NCBI GenBank assembly: GCA_036768485.1
Contig: JAVLUZ010000193.1
Coordinates: forward strand, 124,001-188,000
From: Mermis nigrescens
Lineage: Eukaryota; Nematoda; Enoplea; Mermithida; Mermithidae
Direction of reading: 5' to 3'
DNA: 64,000 bases
Shown here: in pieces, positions 34,181 to 45,899 of the stretch
Position numbering within the stretch: the first letter of the stretch is position 1
Layout: each line of letters opens with the position of its first letter
Notes under the pieces: model-generated
Told to the model about the DNA's origin: nothing
Databases searched by the model: none
Seen by the model: the letters and a program-made list of their open reading frames with translations, nothing else
Program-made: the position numbers and the translations under genes

Positions 34181-35200
34181 AAAATGATCTAAACAGTATC
34201 TCAAATAGTGTTTGAGTGTTAACAAGATGTTTATTCAACTTTAGAAGAACATGAATAATGTGATGTAATAATTATATTATGTATTATGAAGACGATGACT
34301 TGTTTATCATAATTTGTGTACTATTTTAATCGTAATACGGCCACTGCAAAATGTAAGCAACCTGAGAGTGTTAATAAATAAATCTTACAACATTTGACAA
34401 ACTAAAATTGCGGCCCACCTAAACAAAAATCGAGGTCCATACTTTACTGATTGGTAGACGGATTGTTTTCTAAATTTCCATCTTTTGCGGGAAGATCAGT
34501 ACCTAGTTTTCACAATTGTTGGTGCATAAACGCCGTTTCTCAAATTTCTTATGCGAATTTTCGCATTTGCCGAAATAGATTTAATGAATTTTTTTATTAC
34601 AAAATACGTGTTACGGAAATGTCGATTTCAGGTGGTCTGGTTCATTTCATTGAAAGCCTTTTATTTTTTAATGCGCATTGTGCTGATCTGGCTGGTAGGT
34701 ACATCATAAGATTGACGATGACGGCACAGACTGCTTTCGATTTGCACATTACGTTTGGTACTAAGGTGCGAAGTTTTATCACAATCACGTTGAAATCGAT
34801 AGAGTTTAGAAAACTGTGCAGTCGAGGAATATGCGGCTAGTTTCAAGAGGGTCTTCTGACTTTGACGTAACTTTTGACTTTAATTGCAAAATATTTTTTA
34901 CACAATCGTTCAATTTTAGCTGAACTTGATAAAATACGTAATATTCTGCTATTTGGTTCAGAGAAAGGCTGAATTCATTCAATTTTGCGCCATTCTTCCT
35001 TAGCTAAGTGACGAAAGCAGTATTGGTTCCTCGGTGTATGATGCTTCCCGACAATATTCAAATATTCAATTAGTACCTATTTTAAATATACGTACAATAA
35101 AATCAAATATAAAATCTTTAAAACGTACAAAATCCTTGCTTCAACATCTTAAGAGTCACAATGTTTTGTACCAAGCCGCCGAGGAAATAATAACCGTAAA
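34181..35200. other. intron sequence, no secure feature
   Basis: A 129-codon + strand frame (34451-34840) and minus-strand frames with an acceptor at 34817 (TTCCTCGACTGCACAG) overlap. The minus reading (FSKLYRFQRDCDKTSHLSTK, or another frame with Cys) could be a further receptor exon, but no donor joins it in phase to exon 8 with confidence. Confidence 0.3.
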
Positions 35201-35233
35201 TTACGTTAATTGTACGATCTTACATATGCTTAC

Positions 35234-35327
35234 CTGTAAAACTGGAAAATTGCGTTCGACCGAGTAATGCTTGCGACAGCGCAGGCAACAGCTGCCCGCC
35301 TTGTAATGTAAAGTAGCAATGTTTAAA
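35234..35327 (-). CDS. receptor gene, exon 7: Cys-rich
   Basis: Good splice sites (AATAATTCATCTTAG; TTACAG|GTAAGC). The frame I prefer reads ATLHYKAGSCCLRCRKHYSV and ends phase 0, which joins exon 8 if that starts at 33744. The CC-x2-C ending resembles that of von Willebrand C modules. A second frame (phase 0 in, phase 1 out) is also open and would match exon 6 upstream, so the frame is not settled. Confidence 0.45.
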
Positions 35328-35681
35328 CTAAGATGAATTATTGCGTGACGAAAACACAAAAATAAATTATATTGAATGTGGCACAATCGACTTTAGTCTG
35401 TGTTTTTTAACCTCGCACATCAATTCGCACGCCAAACCGATTTTCTTATTACTTTTACACTACATATCTCCATCGCTAGGCCGTGACCTAATAAAAAGTC
35501 GCTACCTATTCCGTCGTGCTTGTGAAAAATTCGATTCTACAGTAATCAGGATATTAGCTTCCAGAGCAAATCCATGCTCTACATATACTCTGTTAACATT
35601 GGGCCACAATTTAAAGAATTTCAACCGACAGTAAGGCGACTGATTACGATAATTATATCATGTCAATGCTGTTACTACAGT

Positions 35682-35860
35682 CAGGCACGTATAGCTGGCC
35701 GTCCTCTTTTGAGGGAGGGGACCAACACCAATTTTTGGGGGACTAAGCTAAAAATGGCCAAAAATAGCACAAATGATATTTAAAAAATCATATTTTCCCG
35801 ATTTTTCTAAATTTGGGGGAGGGGTCTTCGAGCCCCCATTCCCCCAGAGATACGTGCCTG
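35682..35860. mobile_element. hAT-like MITE, CAGGCACGTA family
   Basis: Ends CAGGCACGTATAGC and GATACGTGCCTG; duplication ACTACAGT/ATTACAGT (7 of 8). Confidence 0.8.
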
Positions 35861-35869
35861 ATTACAGTC

Positions 35870-36460
35870 TGTCGGCTTATGAACAGAGATAGTTTTTAAA
35901 ACTTATGCGAGGTAGTCTGTTCTTTTCACGAAACCTTGTGCACGAACTTTAATTTTCCGGCAATCTGGCAATCTGCAAAGCTGTTTCTATTGTCCGTTCC
36001 CTTGCAAAGGCTCATTTTCGCTTAACGGCTATTTTACGCTTCAAGTTGTAGTGTTAGACGCGCTACATGTTAGGCAAAGCATATTAAACATTAATAAGAA
36101 TTTAAAGCTATTAGCCGCTGCGAGAGCAAGCGAAGATGCCAAGTGAGCAGTAAAAAACTAATACAGTAAAAAGAATCTAACTAAAATGAGCCCTTTGGAA
36201 TGGAACAGACTATACAGACAGATTACTGTGTACATCCAACTTTGCAAAGTAACTTCATCAATTACTAATGCGCAGTTACATACGTGATTGCTGTTTCAGT
36301 TTAAACTAAACCGCTTTGTAATCGATTTACTCGATTCACATCAACTAAAGAATGTTATTCATGCACAAATTCTTGCGCTTTCGGAACGCTTACTAGATTG
36401 GACATGCGATGAGAAAAGCATGGACCTGTTTGCAACAAGTTAGGACTTGTAGTATCTACA
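35870..36460. other. intron sequence, no feature recognised
   Basis: Intron 6. GGAACAGACTATACAG (36203) resembles the end of the MITE nested at 36879-37107. Confidence 0.35.
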
Positions 36461-36770
36461 GACATGCACGGGGTTTGGAGGTCCTTCCTCAACCCTTCCC
36501 CTAGAAGGGAAGAATAAAAAATTAAAAATTTTGTGGGAACAATGAACAATGAGGCAAATAGAGGGCCAAAAACGGATAAAAAAATGAAAATTATCTTCAA
36601 AAGTGATTACAATTGACCGAAAACTATGTAATAACGTAGTTTTAGCGGTATTTTAGCGCTTATATCAGTTTTTGATGTCATTGTGGCCCAAAAAGGCTCA
36701 AGTTGTGAAACCCCTAAGACCGGCTCATCCCCCCAGATCGGCCATGCTGTCCACGTATGGCCCCTACTTG
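36461..36770. mobile_element. diverged MITE relic
   Basis: Older group: CATGCACGGGGTTTGGAGG at the left, CCCCCAGATCGGCCATGCTG and CCACGTATG at the right. Confidence 0.55.
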
Positions 36771-36817
36771 CAAATTTAAGCAACCTGAACAGACTATTGT
36801 AAAATATCAGTCGTAAT

Positions 36818-37182
36818 CATGCATGGAGAGCGGCCTAATTCTGGGGGTCTGGGTGGTGTAAAACTGGAAAAAATAAAACTATAGTCTGTTTCATTTAATT
36901 TTACGGTTTTTTTTAAAAGTTAATCTGCATAAATCAGGCTACAAAAGTGGTTTAAACTTTTCATGCAGTAATTCGATTTGGCAATAACAGGCGTCTCTTC
37001 ATAACTCGATTTAGTGTAAAATATCACAACTATGCTGTTAGTTTAAACCACTTTTGTTGGCACTTTAAATTTTAAAAAAAATTAAACTTTAATGAAACGG
37101 ACTATAGGGGCTCTATCGATTTTTTTGAGGTCTACCGGATTCTTAGGGTTCTAATTCCCTCAACCCCTCACGCCCACGTGTG
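36818..37182. mobile_element. family-A-like MITE with a nested MITE
   Basis: Ends CATGCATGGAGAGCGG and CACGCCCACGTGTG, duplication GTCGTAAT/GTAGTAAT (7 of 8). It is interrupted at about 36879-37107 by an element with inverted ends ACTATAGTCTGTTTCATT / AATGAAACGGACTATAG. Confidence 0.7.
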
Positions 37183-37956
37183 GTAGTAATCTGTGAACAG
37201 CCTTGACGATTTCATAAGTATCTTTTCCAGATTAATAGAAACGTTGATGTCATCATACATGGGTAGAGCGAAATTCTGGGGGATCCAGAGGTAATTTCCA
37301 TAATTTCTCAATGAAAAAATAACCGAAAAATTACATTCGGGTGGGCAAAAAAACACATTTTCCGACTTCCTTCATCAACCTTTATCAAAACCACGCTAAA
37401 AACGAGAAGTTATGAAAATTTAATTTTTTTAGCTCTCGTCGGGTCCGACCTTGACTTGCAACAACATGGAAATTCTGGGGCTGAAAGCAGAAATAATTTT
37501 GAAAGTGCCTATCTGTGTGCTCAAAAGCGATAAGTATGGATAATATTCCTTCTCTTTAGAATATAAAAAGATAAAAATTTTGAAAAAGTATGATATTATC
37601 AAGTAAATTAAAATAATACAGTCGAAAAATGAGTAAATAGCACGAAGGGCCGAAAATTTGACACTGGCTAAAAGTGCTTTAAAAAGCTTACTTTTCATAA
37701 GTTTTCTTTGGAAGATGTCATCGTCAATTCTGGGGTTACACAGTCATTTAGCGGTAGGTATAAATGCGACAATATAAATTAAACGGTCTTAATTCACAGT
37801 TCCTGGCTACTTTCAAGGACTTCTGAATAAAAATGGATGCATCTATTTTTAATCTTCTTTTCTTACAGAAAATTTCCAGCATGTCTAATCAAATCATCTG
37901 TGAGTCAGCGAATCGAATTCCCGTTGATAACATTAATATTGTACAGGGATCACGAC

Positions 37957-38110
37957 CACACATGAGCATGGGGGTGTGTACCCTCCCCCAGAATACGTAA
38001 ACTCCCCCCAAATCGATAGACTTCCCAGAATTGAATTTTTGGAACATGTTATAATTTTTACCACTTTTACCGCACTAAGACCCCCAGAATTTGGTCGCTG
38101 CTTACCTATG
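37957..38110. mobile_element. family-A MITE, short diverged copy
   Basis: Ends CACACATGAGC / GCTTACCTATG; duplication ATCACGAC/ATCACGAG (7 of 8). Confidence 0.65.
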
Positions 38111-38725
38111 ATCACGAGTCCTGAGAGCAGATAGAAAGAAAATAAAAGTAACAATTTGTACAACTATAAATTTTGCGTCTAGTGGTGAAAACCTTACAAT
38201 GCTGTTCACACTTTTGCGCAATAAAACCACAGTTTACACCAATTAAACGTTGACATTATTTTGGCGTTTTTGTGACTCAGATCTTCTATGGTAATGTAAT
38301 TCAATTCCAACGAAGCGCTATCAGTGAATATACGATTCGCCCAACAGATTTTGACGAAGCAAAAATTACTGCAGCTGATTTCAATGCAAGGTAACAGGTC
38401 GCCAAATTACATAAATTGATATTTGTCCTCAGGAAACCTCAGGATTGCTTCATTGCCTCTTTTCAACTGTATTGGATACATCAAAGAATTTTTCCCAAGA
38501 TCTAGATAGAGCTAATCTAGTCCAGTTTGCTTTTAGCCAAATTCTTATCATACGGCGAAAAAGTCCAAGACAGCTAAATTTGTTAAAAGTTTACAATCGA
38601 ATTGCCTTTCGTGTTTGATGAATTATATATTTAATATAAAAGACTGTCTTGTAGGATTTCAACCAGCCGAAGCGGAATTTATTAATATCGGGTACGATAT
38701 TTTGAAACATTCTCTCTATCTTATA

Positions 38726-39301
38726 CAGGGTGGCCCATAAAAAAAAGCTACATTCCGATTTGACAGGTCATATCTTCGGCTCATGTAAACTTCAAGCTTT
38801 CAAACTGAGAGCATTCGATAGATAAAAGTCTCTTCTTTCCAAATGTGTAAAAAGTTTTGGCCAAGTTTTAGTGCTTCAGGCGCTAAGGCAATTTGTTTAC
38901 ACCCTACTCTGATATTGTTTTAACGTCGATAAAGTTATTGGTCCTGCCATCGATTTGCACCCTCTTTTAACGACATCCTGAAATTTTTGCACTCGATAAG
39001 GAGCGTATCTATTCAGGAGATTTAAAAATGTGCTAATTAGTTTTTGTGACTGGACATATTGTCAAAAATGGATAACATACATAGTAATGTAATACAATGC
39101 ACAAACCCCTGGGTTTAAACAATGAGGTGTAAACAAATTGCCGTATTGCAGGTACTGCTGAAAGCTGGCCAAACTTTTTAGCGTGAATCGAATAAAGACG
39201 TGCTTACCTATCTAATGCAGCTGGTTTTAAAAGTTTATTTTCACATCAGCCGAGGTCATGACGTATTAAAAAATGTAGCCTTTTTTATGAGCCACCCTGG
39301 A
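38726..39301. mobile_element. mariner-like MITE, CAGGGTGGCCCATAAA ends
   Basis: Inverted ends CAGGGTGGCCCATAAAAAAA (then GCTACATT) and the reverse-strand copy CAGGGTGGCTCATAAAAAAG; TA beside each end. The 576-bp interior has no transposase frame. Confidence 0.75.
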
Positions 39302-39985
39302 TATTGAATCACTTTTCACAGTGGGTCTATATTTTCGTGACAGAGGTACAAATGTACTCAGGGGTGGATTAAATGGGGGAATAGGGCGGGCATATGAGAT
39401 TCGCAATGATCTTTGGCCGTCAGTGGTCATAATTTCTGAAATTTTGCCGGTTCACACCTTAAGTGTCCGGCCGGACACTTTAAGGTACCTTAAAGTGTCC
39501 GGGCTTACCTTTAAAGTGTCCGGGCCACAATAACGTGCTTAAAAAGCGAGAAAAAATGTATTTAAACTTTAGGGTATAGTGGGCATCATACGTAGACGTG
39601 AAAGGATAGGGTTTGAACCCCCAAAATCCAAAGTCTCTCCAAATTGGTAGATCCGTAGAATTAAATAATTTAGCGTTTTTTGCAGTTATGCTCCATCTGA
39701 CTGCCAGATTTTGGCCCACTGCCCATGTGAAGTAGCAGGCATTTAACAGCCCAAAGTGTTGGGTGGGGGTTCGCCGACCATTAAGGGGGAGTGCGCGAAC
39801 TTAAATTTTTATTCAAAAATTGAAAGAATGCACCTAAAGTAGCTAGAAATCGCAAGTTTTTGCACAAAATCGGGGAGAGGGGAATAAACAATTTATGTTT
39901 ATTTATATTTATATTTTTACATTTATGACTTCGGTTATGGGAATTTCCACCCCCTTGTTGCATGTATGAATGGTAGCATGGTAGG

Positions 39986-40236
39986 CACACATGGGCGTGG
40001 GGGGTCTGGACCCCCAGAAAACCAAAAAGACCCCCCCCCCAGAAATCAAAAGACCCCCAGAAATCAATTTTTGAAAATTTTTTTCGGTTTTTTCGCAATT
40101 TTTTGATGTCAATGGATTGTGCTTGATGAGAAACGTCGAAAAATCGTGTTTTTATCGCCATATCACCATTTTTAAGGCCATTTTTGGACCTTCAAAAAAT
40201 CTTGGACCTCCAGAATTTTCTTGCTGCCCACGTATG
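39986..40236. mobile_element. hAT-like MITE, family A (nested)
   Basis: Perfect duplication ATGGTAGG (39978-39985, 40237-40244); ends CACACATGGGC / GCCCACGTATG. Confidence 0.9.
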
Positions 40237-40411
40237 ATGGTAGGCAATATATAAAATGAAGTCTTAGCATGTCTTTTTAGAATCATGAGTGAATATAACC
40301 GTGTGCAGTTTAAATTCATAACATTTAGGACTGAAATGCGTAAATATCGTCGATTGTTCCTGACGAAAGTTATTTTTATAATCGATTTTATCTCCAAGTT
40401 CGCTAAACGAC

Positions 40412-40680
40412 CACACATGGGCGTGGGGGGATCTGGAGGGGGTCTTGACCCCCCAGAAACCAAAAGACCCCCCCCCCCCCCAGAAATCAAAAAGACCCCC
40501 CCAGAAATCAATTTTTGAAAATTTTTTTCGTTTTTTTCGCAATTTTTTGATGCCAATGGATAGTGCTTGATGAGAAACGTCGAAAAATGATGTTTTTATC
40601 GCCATATCACCATTTTTAAGGCCATTTTGTGACCTTCAAAAAATCTTGACCCCCCAGAATTTTCTTGCTGCCCACGTATG
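40412..40680. mobile_element. hAT-like MITE, family A (nested)
   Basis: Perfect duplication TAAACGAC (40404-40411, 40681-40688). Near-identical to the copy at 39986, so recent. Confidence 0.9.
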
Positions 40681-41972
40681 TAAACGACGCCACTGACGAT
40701 GCAACGAATTCTTCGTAATGCATCGGCTAGCTTGTATGTATGTACCTCAATACATTGTACAAGGTACGCATATATGTACATACCTATTTACCTAATTGTA
40801 CAGCGAGTGATATGCGTGGGCGTATATGCTTATCAGCGTAACCCGGACACTTTAAGGCAGAGCCGGACACTTTAAGGTGCCTTAAAATGTCCGGCCGGAC
40901 AGGACACTTTAAGGCACGGACACTTTAAGGTGCGACACCGGCGCGAAGCGCAAATATGATAATTTCAGTGGTTACAATTTTTTATAATTTTGAACAATTA
41001 TAATTTTTAGTGGTCATAATGTCTCGATTTTTCCTATTAATGACATTTATTACTTTATTGGCGACCTAAAAGCCATTTTTTGTTCATAGAATAGCTTTCA
41101 ATACAATTTCAGGAGCAGAAACACCTGTTGCAGCATAGATTTCTTCTGTTTTCGAGCGTAACTTTCAAAAAAATTGGGCGATGAAATCGAGCAGGAAATC
41201 CATCTTTACATGTCCGTGCGCCTGAATTTAACAGATTTCTCGGCGCTTCGCGCCGGATTTTAGCTAAGGTCAAAGAAATTTAATGCTTTTTTGGCACAAA
41301 ATCGTCGAAAATCTCAAAACTTTTCGATAAAAATGTTGCGTCAAGTGATTTTAAATAAAAGTAGACAATGTAAAACGATGGACGAACGCTATTTCGCACC
41401 TCGATGACAGAATTTTGGACCTATTTTTGGAAAAGTTGGGGTATGGCCACCCCCTTAGAAAAATCCTAGATGCGCCACTGAATGTACTAGAAAGTAGAAT
41501 ATGGTAAGGTATCAAATTTATGGTTTTCCGCAGAATATTGCCAAAATACTTCAGGTTTACAACAACGACTTTTTGTAGGTTATTCGTAAGAACGCCTAGC
41601 TTTTATTAAATCAGCGTACAAGAGTTCTTAAGAACCCTTATTTTCGCACAAAATTGCTTTTTTTGCTGTTTTAAGGTGTTAAATTAAGCATCAATCATTT
41701 GTGTGCGAAAATTTTGATAGAAAAATGTCGGAATATTTGTAAATTTTAGACTAACAAAACTGCTCGAGATTCAATGATCTCGTCGAATGTAACTTGCACA
41801 AAGACTCGAAGAATTTAGGCCTAAGATTAATTTGAGAAAATAAAACTCTGTAGCCGAACACTCATGCACTTTGGCATGCTGAAAAAATTTAATGAAAATT
41901 CGACGAGAAGTGACAAAAACTATTATAACTTCCGTTAAAAAAATCGAGCAAATTATATCCTTTTTGAATCAC

Positions 41973-42035
41973 GTTTTCGCCTCTGAATCGCCGAAGGGGT
42001 CTCAAGTTCTCCGTCACGTTCAGTAGATAACGTTT
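41973..42035 (-). CDS. receptor gene, exon 6 (tentative)
   Basis: A very strong acceptor (TTTAATTTACTTTCTACAG) starts a frame KRYLLNVTENLRPLRRFRGE plus Asn, up to donor AAAAC|GTGATT (moderate); 63 nt, phase 0 in and out, matching exon 5. It has one glycosylation site (NVT). A second frame is also open (contains AIQRRKRDSK, a dibasic-rich stretch), so the frame is uncertain. Confidence 0.35.
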
Positions 42036-42291
42036 CTGTAGAAAGTAAATTAAACAATATGAACTAATTGTTATTCGCCTAGTCAACCAGAGAAATATGA
42101 AGATGTGGTGATAGAAAGTTAGAAACGTGGAAATTAAAAAATTTAAATAGTAGGCGAATTTAAAAATTGAACAGTTAATTAATTAAATAGATTAAAACCA
42201 AAGTAAGAATGGATATTTTTTCAAAACATATAAAAATAGATATAAGATATAAAAATAGACATAGAAAGCTGCCATGAAAATCGGCTAGAAC

Positions 42292-42551
42292 CATACGTGG
42301 GCAGCAAGAAAATTCTGGGGGGGGGAGTGCAAGATTTTTTTGAAGGTCTAAAAATGGCCTTAAAAATGGTGGTATGGCGATAAAAACACCATTTTTCGAC
42401 GTTTCTCATCAAGCACTATCCATTGGCATCAAAAAATTGCGAAAAAAACGAAAAAAATTTTCAAAAATTGAATTCTGGGGGGGTATTTTGATTTCTGGGG
42501 GGGGGGGTATTTTGGTTTCTGGGGGGTGCATACCCCCCACGCCCAGGTGTG
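42292..42551. mobile_element. hAT-like MITE, family A
   Basis: Perfect duplication GCTAGAAC (42284-42291, 42552-42559). Confidence 0.9.
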
Positions 42552-42628
42552 GCTAGAACTATAAAATGAACATGCATTTATTATTTATCTCATCAGCGAA
42601 AAGCTCTGCAAAGGTAGTCTCCTTCACA

Positions 42629-42873
42629 CGTGGGCGTGAGGGGGCGCGTTTGGGGGAATGCGTCCCCAAGAAGGCTGACCCCCAGAAAACCAAAATACCC
42701 CCTCCAGAATTCAATTATTGAATTTTGTTTTCGCAATTTTTTGATGCCAATGGATAATGCTCGATGAGAAAGGTTAAAAAATGGTGTTTTTTTCGCCATA
42801 CTACCATTTTTAAGAGCCATTTTTTTGACCTTTGAAAAATTGACCACCCAGAATTTTGGTGGGCGGTCAACAA
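42629..42873. mobile_element. family-A MITE, eroded right end
   Basis: Starts CACACGTGGGCG and runs to CAGAATTTTGGTGGGCGG; no duplication found. Confidence 0.65.
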
Positions 42874-43130
42874 ATATATTAATTCTAAGTAAAACGTAAT
42901 TAAAAAGCGCTTGATTTCGTTTTTTATTTTGAAAAAAATAGAAATTCAGCTTGCAGTCATTTCAGCGGTCCATTATTTCTTATAAATATATAAAACTGGA
43001 GTAACGCCATAATTGTGTAAGATGCATTTATTTATATTGTATTTGTTATTATAATACCAGGCTTAATAATATAATTAAATCATTTGCAATATGTCAAAGA
43101 TAGATGCAAAGCATGACCGGCCTCGTGGTA

Positions 43131-43278
43131 CATAGGCGTGGAGGGTGGGGGTTTGTACCCTTTCCTCTCGGAATCTGAACCCCCCAAAATCGATAATCCG
43201 CTCAGAATTAAATTAATGGGTGCTATTTTTGGCAATTATGCCCCAACTGACCCCCAGAATTCGGCTGCTGCCTATGTA
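43131..43278. mobile_element. family-A-like short copy
   Basis: CATAGGCGTGGAGGGTGGGG to CGGCTGCTGCCTATGTA; internally deleted. Confidence 0.5.
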
Positions 43279-43312
43279 TAGTGGTCAGCCTGGAAGCTTT
43301 TTTAGTCAAAAG

Positions 43313-44892
43313 TAGAGCTGTACTGAAGCCGCCCTTTTCACCGGGGCCTAGGCCCCGCGGCCTGACCGGGGCCTAAAAACATACCATATAATATAACTGT
43401 TTGATATCCCATGCTGACATTTGTTAAGATAAGTACCCAGCTCATCTTCGTGACATACATGATAATATTTGTGATAAAAATAATGATAAAAAATAATATT
43501 AATAATTATAATAAATATGTTAGATGAAAAAATAAAAATAAGTATAATTTCTAAGTAAGATCAAATTCAGTTGAAAAATTTTATCTTTTTCCTGATGATT
43601 ATTGCAAGTTGTTTACGATTCTGAATATTTCTCCACGTAGTTTTTTAGCTTTTAAAGCATATGTGAATGTCCTTTAAATTAAACTGACGTAATTAGGCAT
43701 TTTTTAAGGCATTGTATGAAAAGAATTTAATTTTCAATCACGAGTTTATGTAGCGAGATATTTAATGAACTGCTCTCGCATCTACTAGAGTTGCAAGCAG
43801 ACGTCCACGTGGGGAGTTTGGGAGAAAAGGGAGGATTTCTCGGGTTATAAAGATACAGTGAGATAAAGGTCAGAAAGAGACAAAAGTCAAGGCTTTTTCG
43901 CAGAGATGATTGAAATCGATCAGAACCTGAGAATGAATTTAGTAATTAAACTTTTCAAAACTTTCTATCTGTTTTTAAAATCATTTTAGCTTGAAAAAAC
44001 TATGAACCATCAGACTAGACTGACCCCAGATTCTGAATGCGATGCAAATGCAACTGTGACTAAAAGTTAAAACTCGACACTGTTCAACAACGACTGTTAT
44101 TTATTACATAGGTGCAGACTTGATGGCTTCATTAAATTGAACTGAGTATCAATTCAATCAGTTTCATTGTCTCAAAAGAATTGAAGCCTTTAGTTTGTTG
44201 GCGTCCAATGGCGGATTTAGATAGGGAGGGGGGCGGCCGCCCCTGTCGTCAAAAAAATATTTGGGCGCAATGAAGAATAGATGTGTATTTTTTGATGATT
44301 TTAGCCGTGTTTCATCACGATTTTTCAAATTTTTCGGGCGCTTCGCGCTGGGATAGTACTCATTACTGCCTCTCTTGGCGCTCTAAAAAGCTTATTTACG
44401 TCAGAAGAGTAGTTTTTGTACAGAACAAATATTTTGTGGCTCCTACAATAATTTCTCGAGTGTTGTTTCAGTGATTTGTATCGATTTCTGCATTAATTTT
44501 GCGTGTTTTTCATTAATAAAACATTGAAAAATTTCAAAAAATCTCTTACTTTTTTTGCATTAGAAATAATATTGCCCACCAAAAGACAGCTGAAAACCGG
44601 TACTTTGAGCATAATATACGAATTTTCGGACAATCTTTGACATTTTCAGGAAAATTTTGGGTTCCGCTCCATATCAGAAAATCCTCGATCCGCCACTGTT
44701 GGCACCTATGACGAAATAAAAGGGTAAATGATAGAACTACTTCAATTACCGCTCATTACCTGATTGTTGAGGTTACTTATTTCAATCAATCAATACAACA
44801 ATTCGCGCCTAACAGCAATATTGAAATTTTCTGGTCCCGGTGCCGGAGCCAGCCTGGCCCCGGCGCCAGGGCCAGACCCCAGTACAGCTCTA
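43313..44892. mobile_element. hAT-like element, TAGAGCTGTACTG ends
   Basis: Starts TAGAGCTGTACTG, ends CAGTACAGCTCTA; duplication GTCAAAAG/GTCAAAAT (7 of 8). The subterminal blocks are GC-only palindromes (GGGGCCTAGGCCCC left, GGCCCCGGCGCCAGGGCC right). The interior is AT-rich without a transposase and holds a nested element. Confidence 0.85.
44206..44698. mobile_element. CAGNGGCGGATC-family element, nested
   Basis: Starts CAATGGCGGATTTAGA, ends TCGATCCGCCACTG; duplication TTGGCGTC/TTGGCACC (6 of 8). GGCGC-type hairpin at about 44338-44350. Confidence 0.7.
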
Positions 44893-45526
44893 GTCAAAAT
44901 GACCTCGAAAAATGGTTTAGATGCCCTAGTCTAAAACAATAATAATCCGCGATTTCTCATCTATAACAAGCTGTTTTGCAGAATATTTTTAATTTTAATG
45001 CATTACTGGTCATCAGTTTCGCCATACGTTTCCCGTAAAATTTGCCATTTTTCCATTCTAGGGGTTTAGAAAAGTACATTAAATGCATTTTTAAGTGCGG
45101 ATATATTTCAGCTGCAAAAGCGTCTGTGTGCGCGAATTGAAGACTAGAGGTAAATTAAGTTAAATACAAAATACATTAAAATTTATACTCGTATGTTATT
45201 GATTATTTTTATATTATTTCAGTGCCCTCCAGAGATAGCTTCAGCCTGCAGCTTCACTTGAGATAATAAAAACTTTCGAACCTGATATCGATTTAGTGCA
45301 TAAAATAGAAGTAAATAAATGTTAGAAACAAGAAATGCACAGTTCGTTGCTATAAGGTTTATTACGTCTTGGAAACATCGAGGTTATTTGTTGCAATCAA
45401 CTTCGGTATTTTTTGTAAAACGGGAAAGTAAGCAAAAATCTTTTCTTTCACTCCAGCTTGTTTTTTTCGGCTCAAATGTTGCCCGGCCTGCATTCCACAG
45501 ACGAGTAGATATTTACGACCGCTGAC

Positions 45527-45657
45527 CTCGGCGCCGCAAAACACGCATCGGCACCACCGATTTATTTTGAGCTTTTGATGTACACAAACAATAAAGTGGC
45601 CCGGGACGATTTTTGGGCCAATATCGAATTGCGAAATGATAGCGTCGCCGTTACGTA
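45527..45657 (-). CDS. receptor gene, exon 5: Cys-rich
   Basis: Acceptor ACCCGTGGCGTTTTGTTTCAG is strong; donor GCCGAG|GTCAGC is acceptable. Phase 1 in, phase 0 out, 131 nt. Reads RNGDAIISQFDIGPKIVPGH and then FIVCVHQ... NRWCRCVFCGAE, with an even codon composition. The W-C-x-C-x2-C cluster recalls small extracellular Cys modules such as VWC, but the family is not certain. Confidence 0.6.
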
Positions 45658-45793
45658 CTGAAACAAAACGCCACGGGTCATTGCGAATTCCGAGTAAATC
45701 ACAATTAAACAACAAAGAGCATCAAGGTCTCTGTTTACTTTTGGCCAATAAACTCGTCCAGGTCGGGACGCGGCCCGGTCTTTCCTAATCTGA

Positions 45794-45839
45794 CCAATCA
45801 GAAGCGACCTGGGTCGCGCTCGAAAGTCGTATAAATACG
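45794..45839 (+). promoter_or_regulatory. CCAAT plus TATA-like box
   Basis: CCAAT at 45794-45798 and CGTATAAATACG (TATAAATA 45830-45837) 32 bp further, in a locally GC-richer stretch (45760-45900). It resembles a core promoter or the U3 part of a retroelement LTR. It lies inside an intron of the minus-strand gene and points the other way. Confidence 0.3.
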
Positions 45840-45899
45840 AGTCGCTGGGACAAGCGTGGCCATTCGAGATCCTTTCGGCTCGCCAGAGTCGCTTGTTGT

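Larger units (their letters stand above)
39455..40932. mobile_element. element with CACCTTAAAGTGTCCGG palindromic ends
   Basis: Both ends are clusters of CCGGACACTTTAAGG in alternating orientation (39455-39530 and about 40849-40932), giving perfect inverted arms. The interior is largely two family-A MITEs. I see no clear target duplication, so the borders are approximate. Confidence 0.6.
39359..41480. mobile_element. hAT-like CAGNGGCGGATC element with nested insertions
   Basis: Starts CAGGGGTGGATTAAATGG and ends ATCCTAGATGCGCCACTG; perfect 8-bp duplication AATGTACT (39351-39358, 41481-41488). It carries GGCGC hairpins at about 40942-40954 and 41241-41254. Most of its left half is later insertions (39455-40932). 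Confidence 0.85.

Noticed and set aside
34451..34840. 129-codon + strand frame with a GTAGGTAC donor
   Set aside because: No acceptor or partner exon, irregular composition, and overlapping open frames on the other strand; left unresolved rather than called.
40152..40605. Long overlapping minus-strand frames (113-134 codons) rich in Gly, Trp and Phe
   Set aside because: They lie wholly in family-A MITEs; the same peptides recur at every copy (29.8, 42.3, 48.6, 61.8 kb).
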